From Branchiostoma floridae (lineage: Eukaryota > Chordata > Leptocardii > Amphioxiformes > Branchiostomatidae): 57,021 nucleotides of DNA. A program made the translations under genes and the position numbers. The stretch spans positions 5,169,469-5,226,489 of the forward strand of contig NC_049982.1 of the NCBI RefSeq assembly GCF_000003815.2, written 5' to 3'. How positions within the stretch are numbered: the stretch's first letter is position 1; each line of letters opens with the position of its first letter. Positions 47,486-56,176 of this stretch are shown piece after piece. The notes under the pieces are model-generated. The model worked only from the letters and a program-made list of their open reading frames with translations. It searched no databases and was not told the origin of the DNA.

Positions 47486-47759
47486 CAGATGCAATGGCCG
47501 AGTGGGTAGAGTGTTCACCTTGCATTTGGGAAGTCTTGAGTTCGATCCCCGGCCGAGTCATGCCAAAGACATTAAAAATGGCACATGCTGCTTTCTCTGC
47601 TTAGCACTCAGCATTTGGGAAAGAGTATGGAAGTTAAACAGACACCACTACCAGTGGACTAACCCCCTGCTGTACAAAGTTGTGTGGCCCAGGGCTACTG
47701 AAACGGAGATGGGTGCCGCCCAAAGCGCCATCAGGTGCAGGAAGGCATTGACTGACTAA
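47486..47759 (+). mobile_element. tRNA-derived SINE (plus)
   Basis: A perfect box A TGGCCGAGTGG (47495-47505) and box B GAGTTCGATCC (47538-47548) are spaced as in a tRNA, forming an internal RNA polymerase III promoter. A body follows with CTTAGCACTCAGCATTTGGG and GGAAGTTAAACA, ending near GGAAGGCATTGACTGACTAA. About 270 bp in all. Retroposed by a partner LINE, which is not present here. Target duplication not identified. Confidence 0.85.
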
Positions 47760-47879
47760 GATTTTGGGAAAGTTGTTTTCCATATTTCAAGGATATCATG
47801 TGGGAAAGACCTGCATTTGAACATTTAAGAACAAAAGTGAAACTGATTTTGAACCAGTTAAGCTCATAGAACAGCTACT

Positions 47880-48105
47880 CTTCCACTGGTCGGGAAAGAG
47901 AAGGCAGACACTATATACAGTATTAACAGGTCCATGGTACTGGGCAAATTGCTCTTTGTACCTCTTACGAACAGTAGACCACAGCATCTTAAGGACTGCA
48001 GCCCTTTCCAGTAGCATGTGAGGAGACCATATTATGTGAGGAGAATGTCCAGGATTCGAACTGCCAACCCTTTGGTCCATAGGCAGATTTGCTAACCATG
48101 GGATT
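47880..48105 (-). mobile_element. tRNA-derived SINE (minus)
   Basis: On the minus strand, TGGTTAGCAAATC (box A-like, 48088-48100) precedes GGCAGTTCGAATCCTGG (box B, 48049-48065). Acceptor-stem pairing is not convincing, so it is a SINE head and not a tRNA gene. The body extends to lower coordinates for about 200 bp. Its sequence differs from the neighbouring plus-strand SINE. Confidence 0.6.
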
Positions 48106-48109
48106 ATAC

Positions 48110-49237
48110 AAACTACATGGAAAAACGGCATTAGGCTTAAAGAAAGCTTTGGCCTATGTATACCTGTCTCTAAATGCTTAGCAAAACAAGTTAGGTTGAC
48201 ATGAGTCATATGACTTTTAAAAGTTAGAAAGTGACAGTTCGTTGAATACCTGCATTAAGAAGCATCAGTCAGTAGCTCTGCAGACAATGTGCAATTTGTC
48301 TGGCTTTTGACGCGCGTAAATATTAAGTTCTTTTATTACTCACTAGTCAGACTGATGACACCTTACTTGATGTATGACATAAAAAAGAAATAAAGATTGT
48401 AGCTGCAAGCACTAAATTGTGTAGATCGTGCAAGATGCTTGAAACCACTCTCTGTAATGTAAGGTAGGCTATGCAAATTTGCTTTTCTGGTTCCCATCCT
48501 TTTGATATTCGAAATCTGCTCAAAGAATGGAAAATAACAAATTTCTCTACTTTATATAGTAACTGTTGTACAGTGTTTGAAACTTATATTTCATGATAAC
48601 GTTGAACACATTACGTTGAGGGAGAACTGGTTTATTTATTTAAACCAAGGAGTCCAAAGACTAAATTGCCTCGTACAATGTACAAAAGAGAGTATAGTGG
48701 AATGATATACATTTTGTAATATATAGATCAGTAATAAAATCGATCTCATTTCAATCTAAAATAGAACTATTGAGGAAGATTAAAATGTGACATTTAAAGT
48801 CTACTATGAAAGTTTGTTGTAACATGCAATGCTAATTGAAAAAGAAAATGTTCAGAAAAGTATTGATAAGCATTCCAGACTGTTTTTGTTCACCCACCAT
48901 GTGAATTAACATGTCTAATCTCGGCACAGTTTAATTGGGGGTGAGTTTTAATCAAGTCTGATGAATAAAGATGGGGAGAAACGAAGAGAAGGTCACCTTG
49001 AGGAGTATGTATGGAAGAATCTGGGTCAGTGGTGAATGCAGAATATCAAGTAGGACGGGGCGGGAAGGTGTGCGGAATGTAGAATGTGGTAGAAGACGGG
49101 GTAGTTGGATTGAATTCAAGTTCAACTTTATCTTAGGTTTATTAAAATTGCAACAATTTCAAAGCAATCCAGAGGACATCGCAGGCAGCAATCATTGCTG
49201 ATTTGGGGATGCCATCAAACATACATTATATACATAA
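48110..49237. other. No supportable gene
   Basis: AT-rich with no repeat structure that I could define. The ORF at 48971-49201 is featureless. Confidence 0.4.
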
Positions 49238-49607
49238 CAGGGTTCGAAATACACATACTTAACTTGCAATTTGCACATAATTTTTTAAATTTGCATGTAA
49301 AATTATTCTGAACTTGCAATCTTGCATGTTGAAAATACCAGGCCTATTGTAAAAATACTGAGGAATTAGACACCCTACTCTTAGACAAGAAGACATATGG
49401 ACGTCTGTCTTTGTCCTTCGTTGTTTTTGCGGGTAACTTTCTCCGGTAGCTTTACTAGATGTAATCAAAATTCACCGATTCAAGCTGGCGATACTCGTCG
49501 CCATCGCCGCCTAGTTGTATTTTGCATGTAAATTTTTTAAATTGCACGTAAATTTTTTGCCAACTTGCAATTTTGCATGTGGCAAAAAAAAAGTATTTCA
49601 ATCCCTG
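49238..49607. mobile_element. hAT-like MITE (CAGGGWTTGAAATAC), 370 bp
   Basis: CAGGGTTCGAAATAC at the left and GTATTTCAATCCCTG at the right are inverted with two mismatches. Both halves carry inverted ACTTGCAATTTTGCA and TTTTTTAAATT phrases, so it can fold on itself. The flanks (ATACATAA, CATAATAA) match poorly. Confidence 0.7.
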
Positions 49608-49609
49608 CA

Positions 49610-50426
49610 TAATAAGAGATAAATCAATTAACTGGATGAATTCACCAAAGTGTCAGATGTTTCTTAGCTTTTAGTATCTTTCTTCTGTGGTAGAGAACAA
49701 CGGGTCGTTAAGTGTAATATAACCAGCTGCTGCCGCGCCGCTTGCCTGCGAATTCGAAGCTGGTGTGTTACGCCAAAGGGGGGTTATACTGGCTATAAAC
49801 CGGTAGATACAGATACAGATACATGTATAAACTGTGTATCATAAAGTTTTGTCTTTTCTTGCAGGAAGCAGCTATGTTTGTGTGATGGCCTGGTTGGACA
49901 CAACAGCAGTTACAATCAACTAATACAAGGTTAGTGTTGTTTAACTGTACAAAGTACTCAAGCATTTTTTTCAGATTGTAAATGGTCTCCTGTCCTATTT
50001 TGAAGACCTTTCTGTATACATTTAGATGCAGCTTCAACTGTAAGTAACTGGTGGACCAGTAATGGAACTCATCCAACTGCAAACTGTGTTTTGCCTTGCA
50101 TTGCCTTACTTTACTTCTTTCACACACACTGAAGGCCTCTTTTCCACTCCTAGCATTAAATTAGGCATACATACTGGTAGTAATATTATGATCTTAACTG
50201 ATCTAGACCCCAACTCATTTAAGGTACCAGACTTAATTGCGGAGCAGTTTGCATCACAAGCTGTTATCACTCTAAGATGGAAAGTAATGGATCTATAGAG
50301 AAGTAATTATCATTACAGAAAATTAGTATTCTTTGAAACTTGTTCTCACTTTCAATAAGAAGTAAATCGGGAGTATTAACCTCCTTTGATATTATGATTT
50401 TTAGGCAATAATTACAGTATGCCGCA
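49610..50426. other. No supportable gene
   Basis: Overlapping ORFs at 49768-50127 (minus) and 50062-50298 (plus) lack motifs. The plus frame near 50140-50296 (KLGIHTGSNIMILTDLD) looks mildly protein-like, but there is no splice context to support it. Confidence 0.35.
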
Positions 50427-50634
50427 TACTGTAATTGCATTTAAGTTCGTGGGGATTTACTTTTGCGGTAGAGGGAACATGGAGTGTTCGTGGTAGCACC
50501 ATAGACTGTAATCACAATCATACTGTAATGGAAAAATGTTCTTTTTGGTTTGTGTGGTTTTAAGTTTGCGGTGAAGTGGCCACCGCAAAAACTGCGAACA
50601 TAAAACTACCGCGAACATTTCTGCATTTACAGTA
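50427..50634. mobile_element. TA-flanked MITE (CTGTAAATGCA / CCGCGAAC), 208 bp
   Basis: TACTGTAATTGCATTT and AAATTTCTG-like inverse ...TGCATTTACAGTA form the ends, with TA at each border. Inner phrases GTTCGTGGGGATTTAC, TTTGCGGTGAAGTGGCCACC and CTACCGCGAACATTTC are characteristic of a repeat that I recognise from several marine invertebrates. Copies or pieces: 20645-22814, 41042, 12400. Confidence 0.7.
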
Positions 50635-51487
50635 TCTCATTTGTCAAGCACAATGAACAGCTCTTCAAACTGTGAGGTTTTGAGTTATAATATTTCACAC
50701 CCTCACTCACTCACTGACTAGAGCCCCCAACAATACTTATTACAGTATGACGAATGGTGCCCGATTTTAATCTAGCTCTTGCAGTGCACACTGGATTGGA
50801 CTTTAATTGGAGCACAATGTGCCTCATATGAACTTGACTTCAGAGCCTTTTACGCACTAACTATGATGTATGGAACCCCATGTGGTAATATCATTGTAAT
50901 CTTCCCTGGAAAAATTGAAATTAGGAACAGTCAATGATGACAAAAGGCCTGCTAAGTAGTTATGGATTAACAGAAAACTGTCCAGATGTTGAGGGATAAA
51001 CATTGCCTCGTCCATTTATCACTTTGAATAATGGGGTACAAAAACTTTGCAAGAAGTTCTGAATGTGTTTTACTAAATTCAAAATTGACTTTATAATTTT
51101 ACTTTTTTATAGATTATACTCATTATACTTAAGCACACTTAAGTAATTTGTTTGTCTACTATTTCTCTAAGTTACAGGGTTAGGCATATGGAGGGGTTAA
51201 ATCAAGACTTTTGTCATCATCATCATCATCATCATTCACTGTGTTCTGCATGTTGAGAAGTCCTGTAGTTGTTTTCAGTCTTCCCTCATCTTTCTCCAAT
51301 GTGCTTTGCATCCTGCAAGCTTCCTTAGCTCTTGGAGTTTCCATGTCATTCTTATGTACAAAGTGTTGAGGTACAGTCACTGAAGATACTGAAATAAGAG
51401 TCTAATTTATACAAGATTTTTCCAAGACACAGAATATCCGGATAGATGCATGCTTGAACTTTGTACAATGTTTTTTTGCACACTAAA

Positions 51488-51792
51488 TGCTTTCTTTTGT
51501 ATTTGCTAGAAGAAGCCTGTATTCTGTGGAAGATGTCCTTTCTGTAGCATAGACTATGCAAAAATCTGTTGGGCCATGATATACCTACCATGTGTACCAA
51601 CAAATGTACATCATTCATTAGGATGCCATGATGATAAAGTTCCATTGCCTGTGGACAATGTGATGGATTTGGACACCAACTGCTTTTTTTAGTATTTGCT
51701 AGAAGAAGCCTTTATTCTGTGGAAGATTCCTTTCTGTAGACTACGCAAAAATGTACATCATAAGGGTGCCATAAAGTTCCATTGCCTGTGAC
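51488..51792. repeat. Tandem duplication (TATTTGCTAGAAGAAGCCT)
   Basis: TGCTTTCTTTTGTATTTGCT...AAAGTTCCATTGCCTGTG (51488-51655) is repeated, with an internal deletion, at about 51680-51792. A (CAT)n run lies nearby at 51214-51235. Confidence 0.85.
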
Positions 51793-51799
51793 AGGCGGT

Positions 51800-53880
51800 G
51801 TCAGAGGTCAGTCTTCCTCTGCCATAACTCCTCCCCGACTCCCACATAGATCTCCCTCACTCCAGCGGACAGGCTGGCCGTTTAACGATCGTTTCACGCA
51901 ATCTGAACTTTAAAGATGGCGTTTTTACGCTCAGGACCATAAAGCTGTTCCCCTGTCAGTGGTGGTGGAACATATGTAGGCAGTTTTCCAACACGCTGAC
52001 CTTTAAGTGAAAGGATACCCATTGGATAACCATATATCACCATGTACAATGGGTATCATGAAGGTTTGGGTTTAAATGTGTGGTTGTTTTTATGTCGTGT
52101 TTCTGGAGTTTTAACTTTAAGACTTCTGAATGGATTGTAATTTCATTAATTTGATATTTGGGTAGTTGGCTTTGTTAATTTTAGGTCTCCTTGTGAGTGA
52201 ACTTGGTACTGCAGTAGAATGTGTGGTTTTTGTATATTTTGGCCTGGACAAGTAGTGTTTTTGTTTGAAATATCAATAGTATGATACTATTGATAGGGAA
52301 ATCTATTAGTCTAGATATCAAAATTTAATGTTAATGAAAGTTTTGTAGGTTATGCCATGTGAGATTTCATGAGGAAACTAGTATAACTGTTGTTTGAAGA
52401 CAAACTAATGTAAAACATTTACATGCACTTTGGACAAGGTTCAATTGTTTCCCAACAAGAGAATTATGGCCTTACCAATGTTGGGAAGAAGTGCAACCTT
52501 TTCATAATGTTAAGTGCCAATACAATTGAACTTTAAAGCTATCACTATATTCTTTTAAGACATGGCAAAAGTATGGCCTGACTGTCCTCAAAGCCACAGC
52601 TTAAACATTTTGTAACAGCATCTAAATTACATACCAGTCCCTGTTATAGTTCCACAGAGTATGGTCCAGGGTTTGGGATTTAAGGTAATGAAAATGTTTG
52701 TTCTACGCCTCTGAATCGAAAATGTGTTAATCCAGTCATCGAACATCATGCTGTTGGATGAAATTGCTCATCAATTGAGTTTCATTATATATAGTCGACC
52801 ACAGAAAGCCTGTGGAGCAGTCGATTGGTTGTTCATGCTCATCTTCAAACTGAGAGGTCTTGTCTTCTATAATCACAGCTCTTTATGAAAGGCTGGAGTC
52901 AAGACTTGCATATACCAAAATCTTACATAAGGCTACTCCAATTTTATTTGTTGCTTCTCGGATTCTGCTGTCCTATTTTTCCCAATTTGAAAAAAAAAAG
53001 AAGATTGGCCACACCTCCCATTGACAAATTTTCACTGCCTCTCTTGACTCCCCAATAAACTATGGGCGTCAAATTTCAGTGCCTGTACTTGGTTATTTTG
53101 GCCGGTACATGTATTTTATTTTTTTTTCTAAATCGGGGCTTTGCTAATCAGGGACCACCCTAAGTAGTAAATATGAATTTGTTGCATAGAATGTGCCAAG
53201 GAAATCTGAAAACTTATTATTATTTGTGTAACTTGAGTAAGCCCCTTGATCCCTTTTTTTTCAACTTGCCAGTCCAATTTTTTTTCTGAAAAAAAAAAAA
53301 AATCCAAGAAGCAACAAATTGAATTGGTTTGGCCTTATGTTGGTACCAGATCCCTCAGGTGCAGATGGGTGAGCTTGGGCTCAAAGTCAAAGCTACATGT
53401 ATATAACATGAAGACAGATGCTGTGCATTCTTCAAGGCCTAACCAAGCGTGAATGCCATCTTACCATCCCGCATACACGATTACCCTTGCCATTTTCAAG
53501 GACGTTGCAGTTTCACTGGTCTTTGACTGTTCCCTAGTTTATTAGAATATTCAAAACTTGCGATAGATTTTTCTTCTGCCTTTCTTTTGAATGAGTTGTC
53601 AAGTTTTCAAACAGTGAAATAGGTTCAGAGCAATGAATTGTATAAGGGTGTCTTCCATGTCAGACACATGCAAATGTAGCACACCTTACTTATAAATAAT
53701 TATAGAAAATTAGAACTTTTGTTTAATGAAGTTATTAAACTGTCAGTTATCTTTTTGTTTATTTAGAACATTATTTCAGCCGCCACGCCACGTCGAGAGT
53801 TCGAGGCAGTTTTGTTTTCCTTCCGCGAGAGAAAGTAGTCCGTTCCATGACTCCGGGCGTCAACACGCGTTACAGAAAAG
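51800..53880. other. No supportable gene; one dispersed-repeat fragment
   Basis: 52095-52245 is a copy of the repeat at 18868-19095 (TGGATTG.AATTT, TTGGGTAG, ACTTGGTACTGCAGTAGAA). The rest shows nothing defined. Confidence 0.4.
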
Positions 53881-53893
53881 CTTGCCGCTGGAG

Positions 53894-53900
53894 TATATAA
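53894..53900 (+). promoter_or_regulatory. Candidate TATA box (TATATAA) in a CpG-rich patch
   Basis: TATATAA lies within a stretch (about 53780-54540) with many more CpG dinucleotides than the neighbouring DNA. It is about 285 bp upstream of the ATG at 54182. Confidence 0.3.
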
Positions 53901-54181
53901 CCACTTACCGTCTTAATTTCAAGTCATTTACAATATTTCAGGTTCATTTGTTACTCCTATAGCTTTTTTGAACCGCTGTTTTATCGCTTTCCCGGAACCA
54001 TTACGTCGCGAAAACAGGCGATTTTCGTGTTATTTCCCTTGTTATTTTCACCCTGGTGTAGATTTCAAACCAACAGGAAATTTAGCGTATAAGAAAGAGA
54101 AAAAAGTCTACTTTCCTTTGGTATATGATTTAGTATAGATTCTGAGGGCGACACGCATTTGCCCCGTATCCGCGCGAGGCC

Positions 54182-54556
54182 ATGTCATTCAGGAGCAGTC
54201 ATTTTTATTCCAGAATAGAACGCGCTATACACGTACTGCTGGTGCGTGCGTACCGCGGCCTATTCTGCAAGCAGAGATTTTGGTCCTGCCGGCTGGGGCG
54301 AGAAGCGACCGCGATTTTTCAGCTCACGCCCGAAATCTCTGCTTGGAGGATAGCCACGCCTAAACTGGATGTCAGAGTCTATTTCCAGGACCTATACAGC
54401 CCAATTACTCGGCCCGAGGTAGACGGTCTGATAAACACGATTTTTTATATGTTAAAGAATTTTGAGATCGGCCGAGACGCGTCCGTGACATTCGTAAATA
54501 TAACGATCATAGGGAACTTACCTTTCCAGCCACCTTCTTATGGTTCGTTCCTATGA
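54182..54556 (+). CDS. Hypothetical 124-residue protein, possible single-exon gene
   Basis: The function is not recognised. The ATG is in good context (GAGGCCATGT). The frame is uninterrupted for 124 codons and uses mixed GC-ending codons unlike the AT-rich chance ORFs elsewhere. The first half is basic and aromatic (SRIERAIHVLLVRAYRGLF). The second half is more globular-looking (DVRVYFQDLYSPITRPEVDG, IGRDASVTFVNITIIG). A TATA motif lies upstream (53894) and AATAAA downstream (54812), consistent with a compact intronless unit. Against it: CpG-rich DNA holds long ORFs by chance, a 13-bp hairpin (54268-54280 / 54333-54345) sits inside the frame, and a minus-strand donor-like AAAG|GTAAGTT crosses 54531-54541. 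No homologue is claimed. Confidence 0.3.
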   Translation: MSFRSSHFYSRIERAIHVLLVRAYRGLFCKQRFWSCRLGREATAIFQLTPEISAWRIATPKLDVRVYFQDLYSPITRPEVDGLINTIFYMLKNFEIGRDASVTFVNITIIGNLPFQPPSYGSFL

Positions 54557-54811
54557 TACTACCAATTATTTGACATGTAACTTGCATTTCGGAGGTACAA
54601 AGAGAAATATCTGCCCCTTTAGTCAACTTGGCAATCCTAATTTAATTATACCAAGGATACCAATTTAGTACTAAACATTTATTCATTTATCTCTCTGTTC
54701 TACACACACGGCTCTACTCCATTATTTGTTTTCAAGGCGTTAAAGTATGATAGCATTTGAGATGTATACTAGGTTTACCGCTTTGATGTAAATGATATAA
54801 AATTGAAACTT

Positions 54812-54817
54812 AATAAA
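54812..54817 (+). terminator. Candidate poly(A) signal AATAAA
   Basis: AATAAA lies 256 bp after the stop of the 54182-54556 frame and is followed about 20 bp on by T/G-containing sequence. AATAAA is frequent in AT-rich DNA, so this is weak on its own. Confidence 0.25.
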
Positions 54818-55091
54818 GAGATGCTGAAGTTTATCCTGCTGTTTCCACATTTCATACTCATACTGTAAATAGGTATTAGGCATTGTAATCATATTTGGTT
54901 GGCATGCTTAAATATCATATGCATTTATCATACATAGAAGTATAGAATAATGCATTGCCAGTAATAAGGTCAACTTTTTTCTTTTCTGTCTATCCTTTAT
55001 CTTAAGTATACTAGTATATCAATAAATTAGCCTTGCTATTGTATAGTACAAAATATGCAAAGAGTCATTCATTTTAAATACAAGCCAAACT

Positions 55092-55280
55092 TTATTGAAC
55101 AAATATGTCATGTCCAAATATCAATGCCAAAATGGAAACAAGACATGTAATCAACAATATATCAGTAATCGGCTGCCAAACATCTGGCCATTTTTTGGGC
55201 CAGAGTGATATGATCCAATATAAGTCCAAATTATAAGTAACAAAGCTGTCACTCTCATCAGCTCCACAGCAGAACATCAC
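55092..55280 (-). CDS. Candidate terminal exon (minus), unrecognised
   Basis: On the minus strand a T-rich tract plus TTTTGTACAG forms an acceptor-like site at 55281. It is followed by 62 open codons, including GADESDSFVTYNLDLYW and a hydrophobic, possibly membrane-spanning tail (ITDILLITCLVSILALIFG). The stop TAA lies inside CAATAAAG, giving an AATAAA directly at the end. It may be a last exon or just a 3' UTR. Upstream exons would lie beyond the 100-N gap. A short open stretch next to the gap (55405-55461, AEEEKIRYHSIRKLSFL) is another possible piece. Confidence 0.25.
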   Translation of the reverse strand: MMFCCGADESDSFVTYNLDLYWIISLWPKKWPDVWQPITDILLITCLVSILALIFGHDIFVQ

Positions 55281-55461
55281 CTGTACAAAATATAAAATTT
55301 CACGGTTATGACACTTAAATTTTCTACAGACAATGATAAATAGTTGCTACTAGATTAAGTATAATGAATTACTTCACTCATCATATGCAATGATATAATG
55401 TCAATCAAAGAAATGAAAGTTTCCTGATACTGTGATATCGAATCTTCTCCTCCTCAGCTGT

Positions 55462-55561
55462 NNNNNNNNNNNNNNNNNNNNNNNNNNNNNNNNNNNNNNN
55501 NNNNNNNNNNNNNNNNNNNNNNNNNNNNNNNNNNNNNNNNNNNNNNNNNNNNNNNNNNNNN
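55462..55561. other. Assembly gap, exactly 100 N
   Basis: 100 consecutive N, the usual placeholder for a scaffold join of unknown size. Sequence on either side need not be adjacent in the genome, so links between the right-edge gene and everything to its left are unproven. Confidence 0.99.
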
Positions 55562-55886
55562 AAAAAAGGTAAATATCCATTCGTCATACTGGTACTGTTC
55601 ACGATTAACCATATCAGATACACTCAGTCAGGCACTCACACTCATTCACTACCCCTTTTAGCATCTGTATCACATCAAGACTAATATATTATAAATTCAT
55701 GTCAAGATTCTTATATTATATCAAGATATATTATAGACTTATTCAAAGACTTATATTACATCATATTTAAGAGTTATTCCAAGATTTATATCATATTACT
55801 TTTATGATTATATGTTAAGCAATGACCCAGGTACTCACAAGGTTAGAGAGACTGCCAAACCCATAGATGAAAGAAAGCTGGAGTAA

Positions 55887-56114
55887 GGAAACAAAGTCAG
55901 AACCTCCAACCTGCACCCGTACCAAAGTGCGGGGTTACGCCTTTCCCGTCAACTCGGGGATCTGTGTGATGTACCCCATGTTGACGTCGTTAAGTACGAC
56001 CTTTACAGGGGTCAGGCGCCTCTAACCTACCTACGGGGGCAGATGTCTAAACCTAGCAGGAAGGGGTTCTTTGGAAAAAGGAGAGAGGGAGAGAAAGGGT
56101 GTGAAAGAGTATAG
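55887..56114 (+). CDS. Open segment (75 codons), possible coding fragment
   Basis: From the stop at 55884-55886 to TAG at 56112, one plus frame is open without an early ATG. Its middle reads like protein: NLHPYQSAGLRLSRQLG, DVPHVDVVKYDLYRGQAPLT, YLRGQMSKPSRKGFFGKRRE. The opposite strand also has a short open frame (KVVLNDVNMGYITQIPELTG), so strand choice is uncertain. GC content is higher than in flanking DNA. It could be a piece of the mobile element that carries the CXC gene, or an exon of an unrelated gene. The family was not recognised. Confidence 0.25.
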   Translation, partial: GNKVRTSNLHPYQSAGLRLSRQLGDLCDVPHVDVVKYDLYRGQAPLTYLRGQMSKPSRKGFFGKRREGEKGCERV

Positions 56115-56176
56115 AAAAGGCCAGCTTCCCTTCACCTATACCTTAGACAAGCCTACAACTTTGCTCATTATTACCC

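Noticed and set aside
48045-48105. Possible true tRNA gene on the minus strand
   Set aside because: Box A and B are present, but the acceptor stem does not pair and the sequence continues as a SINE body.
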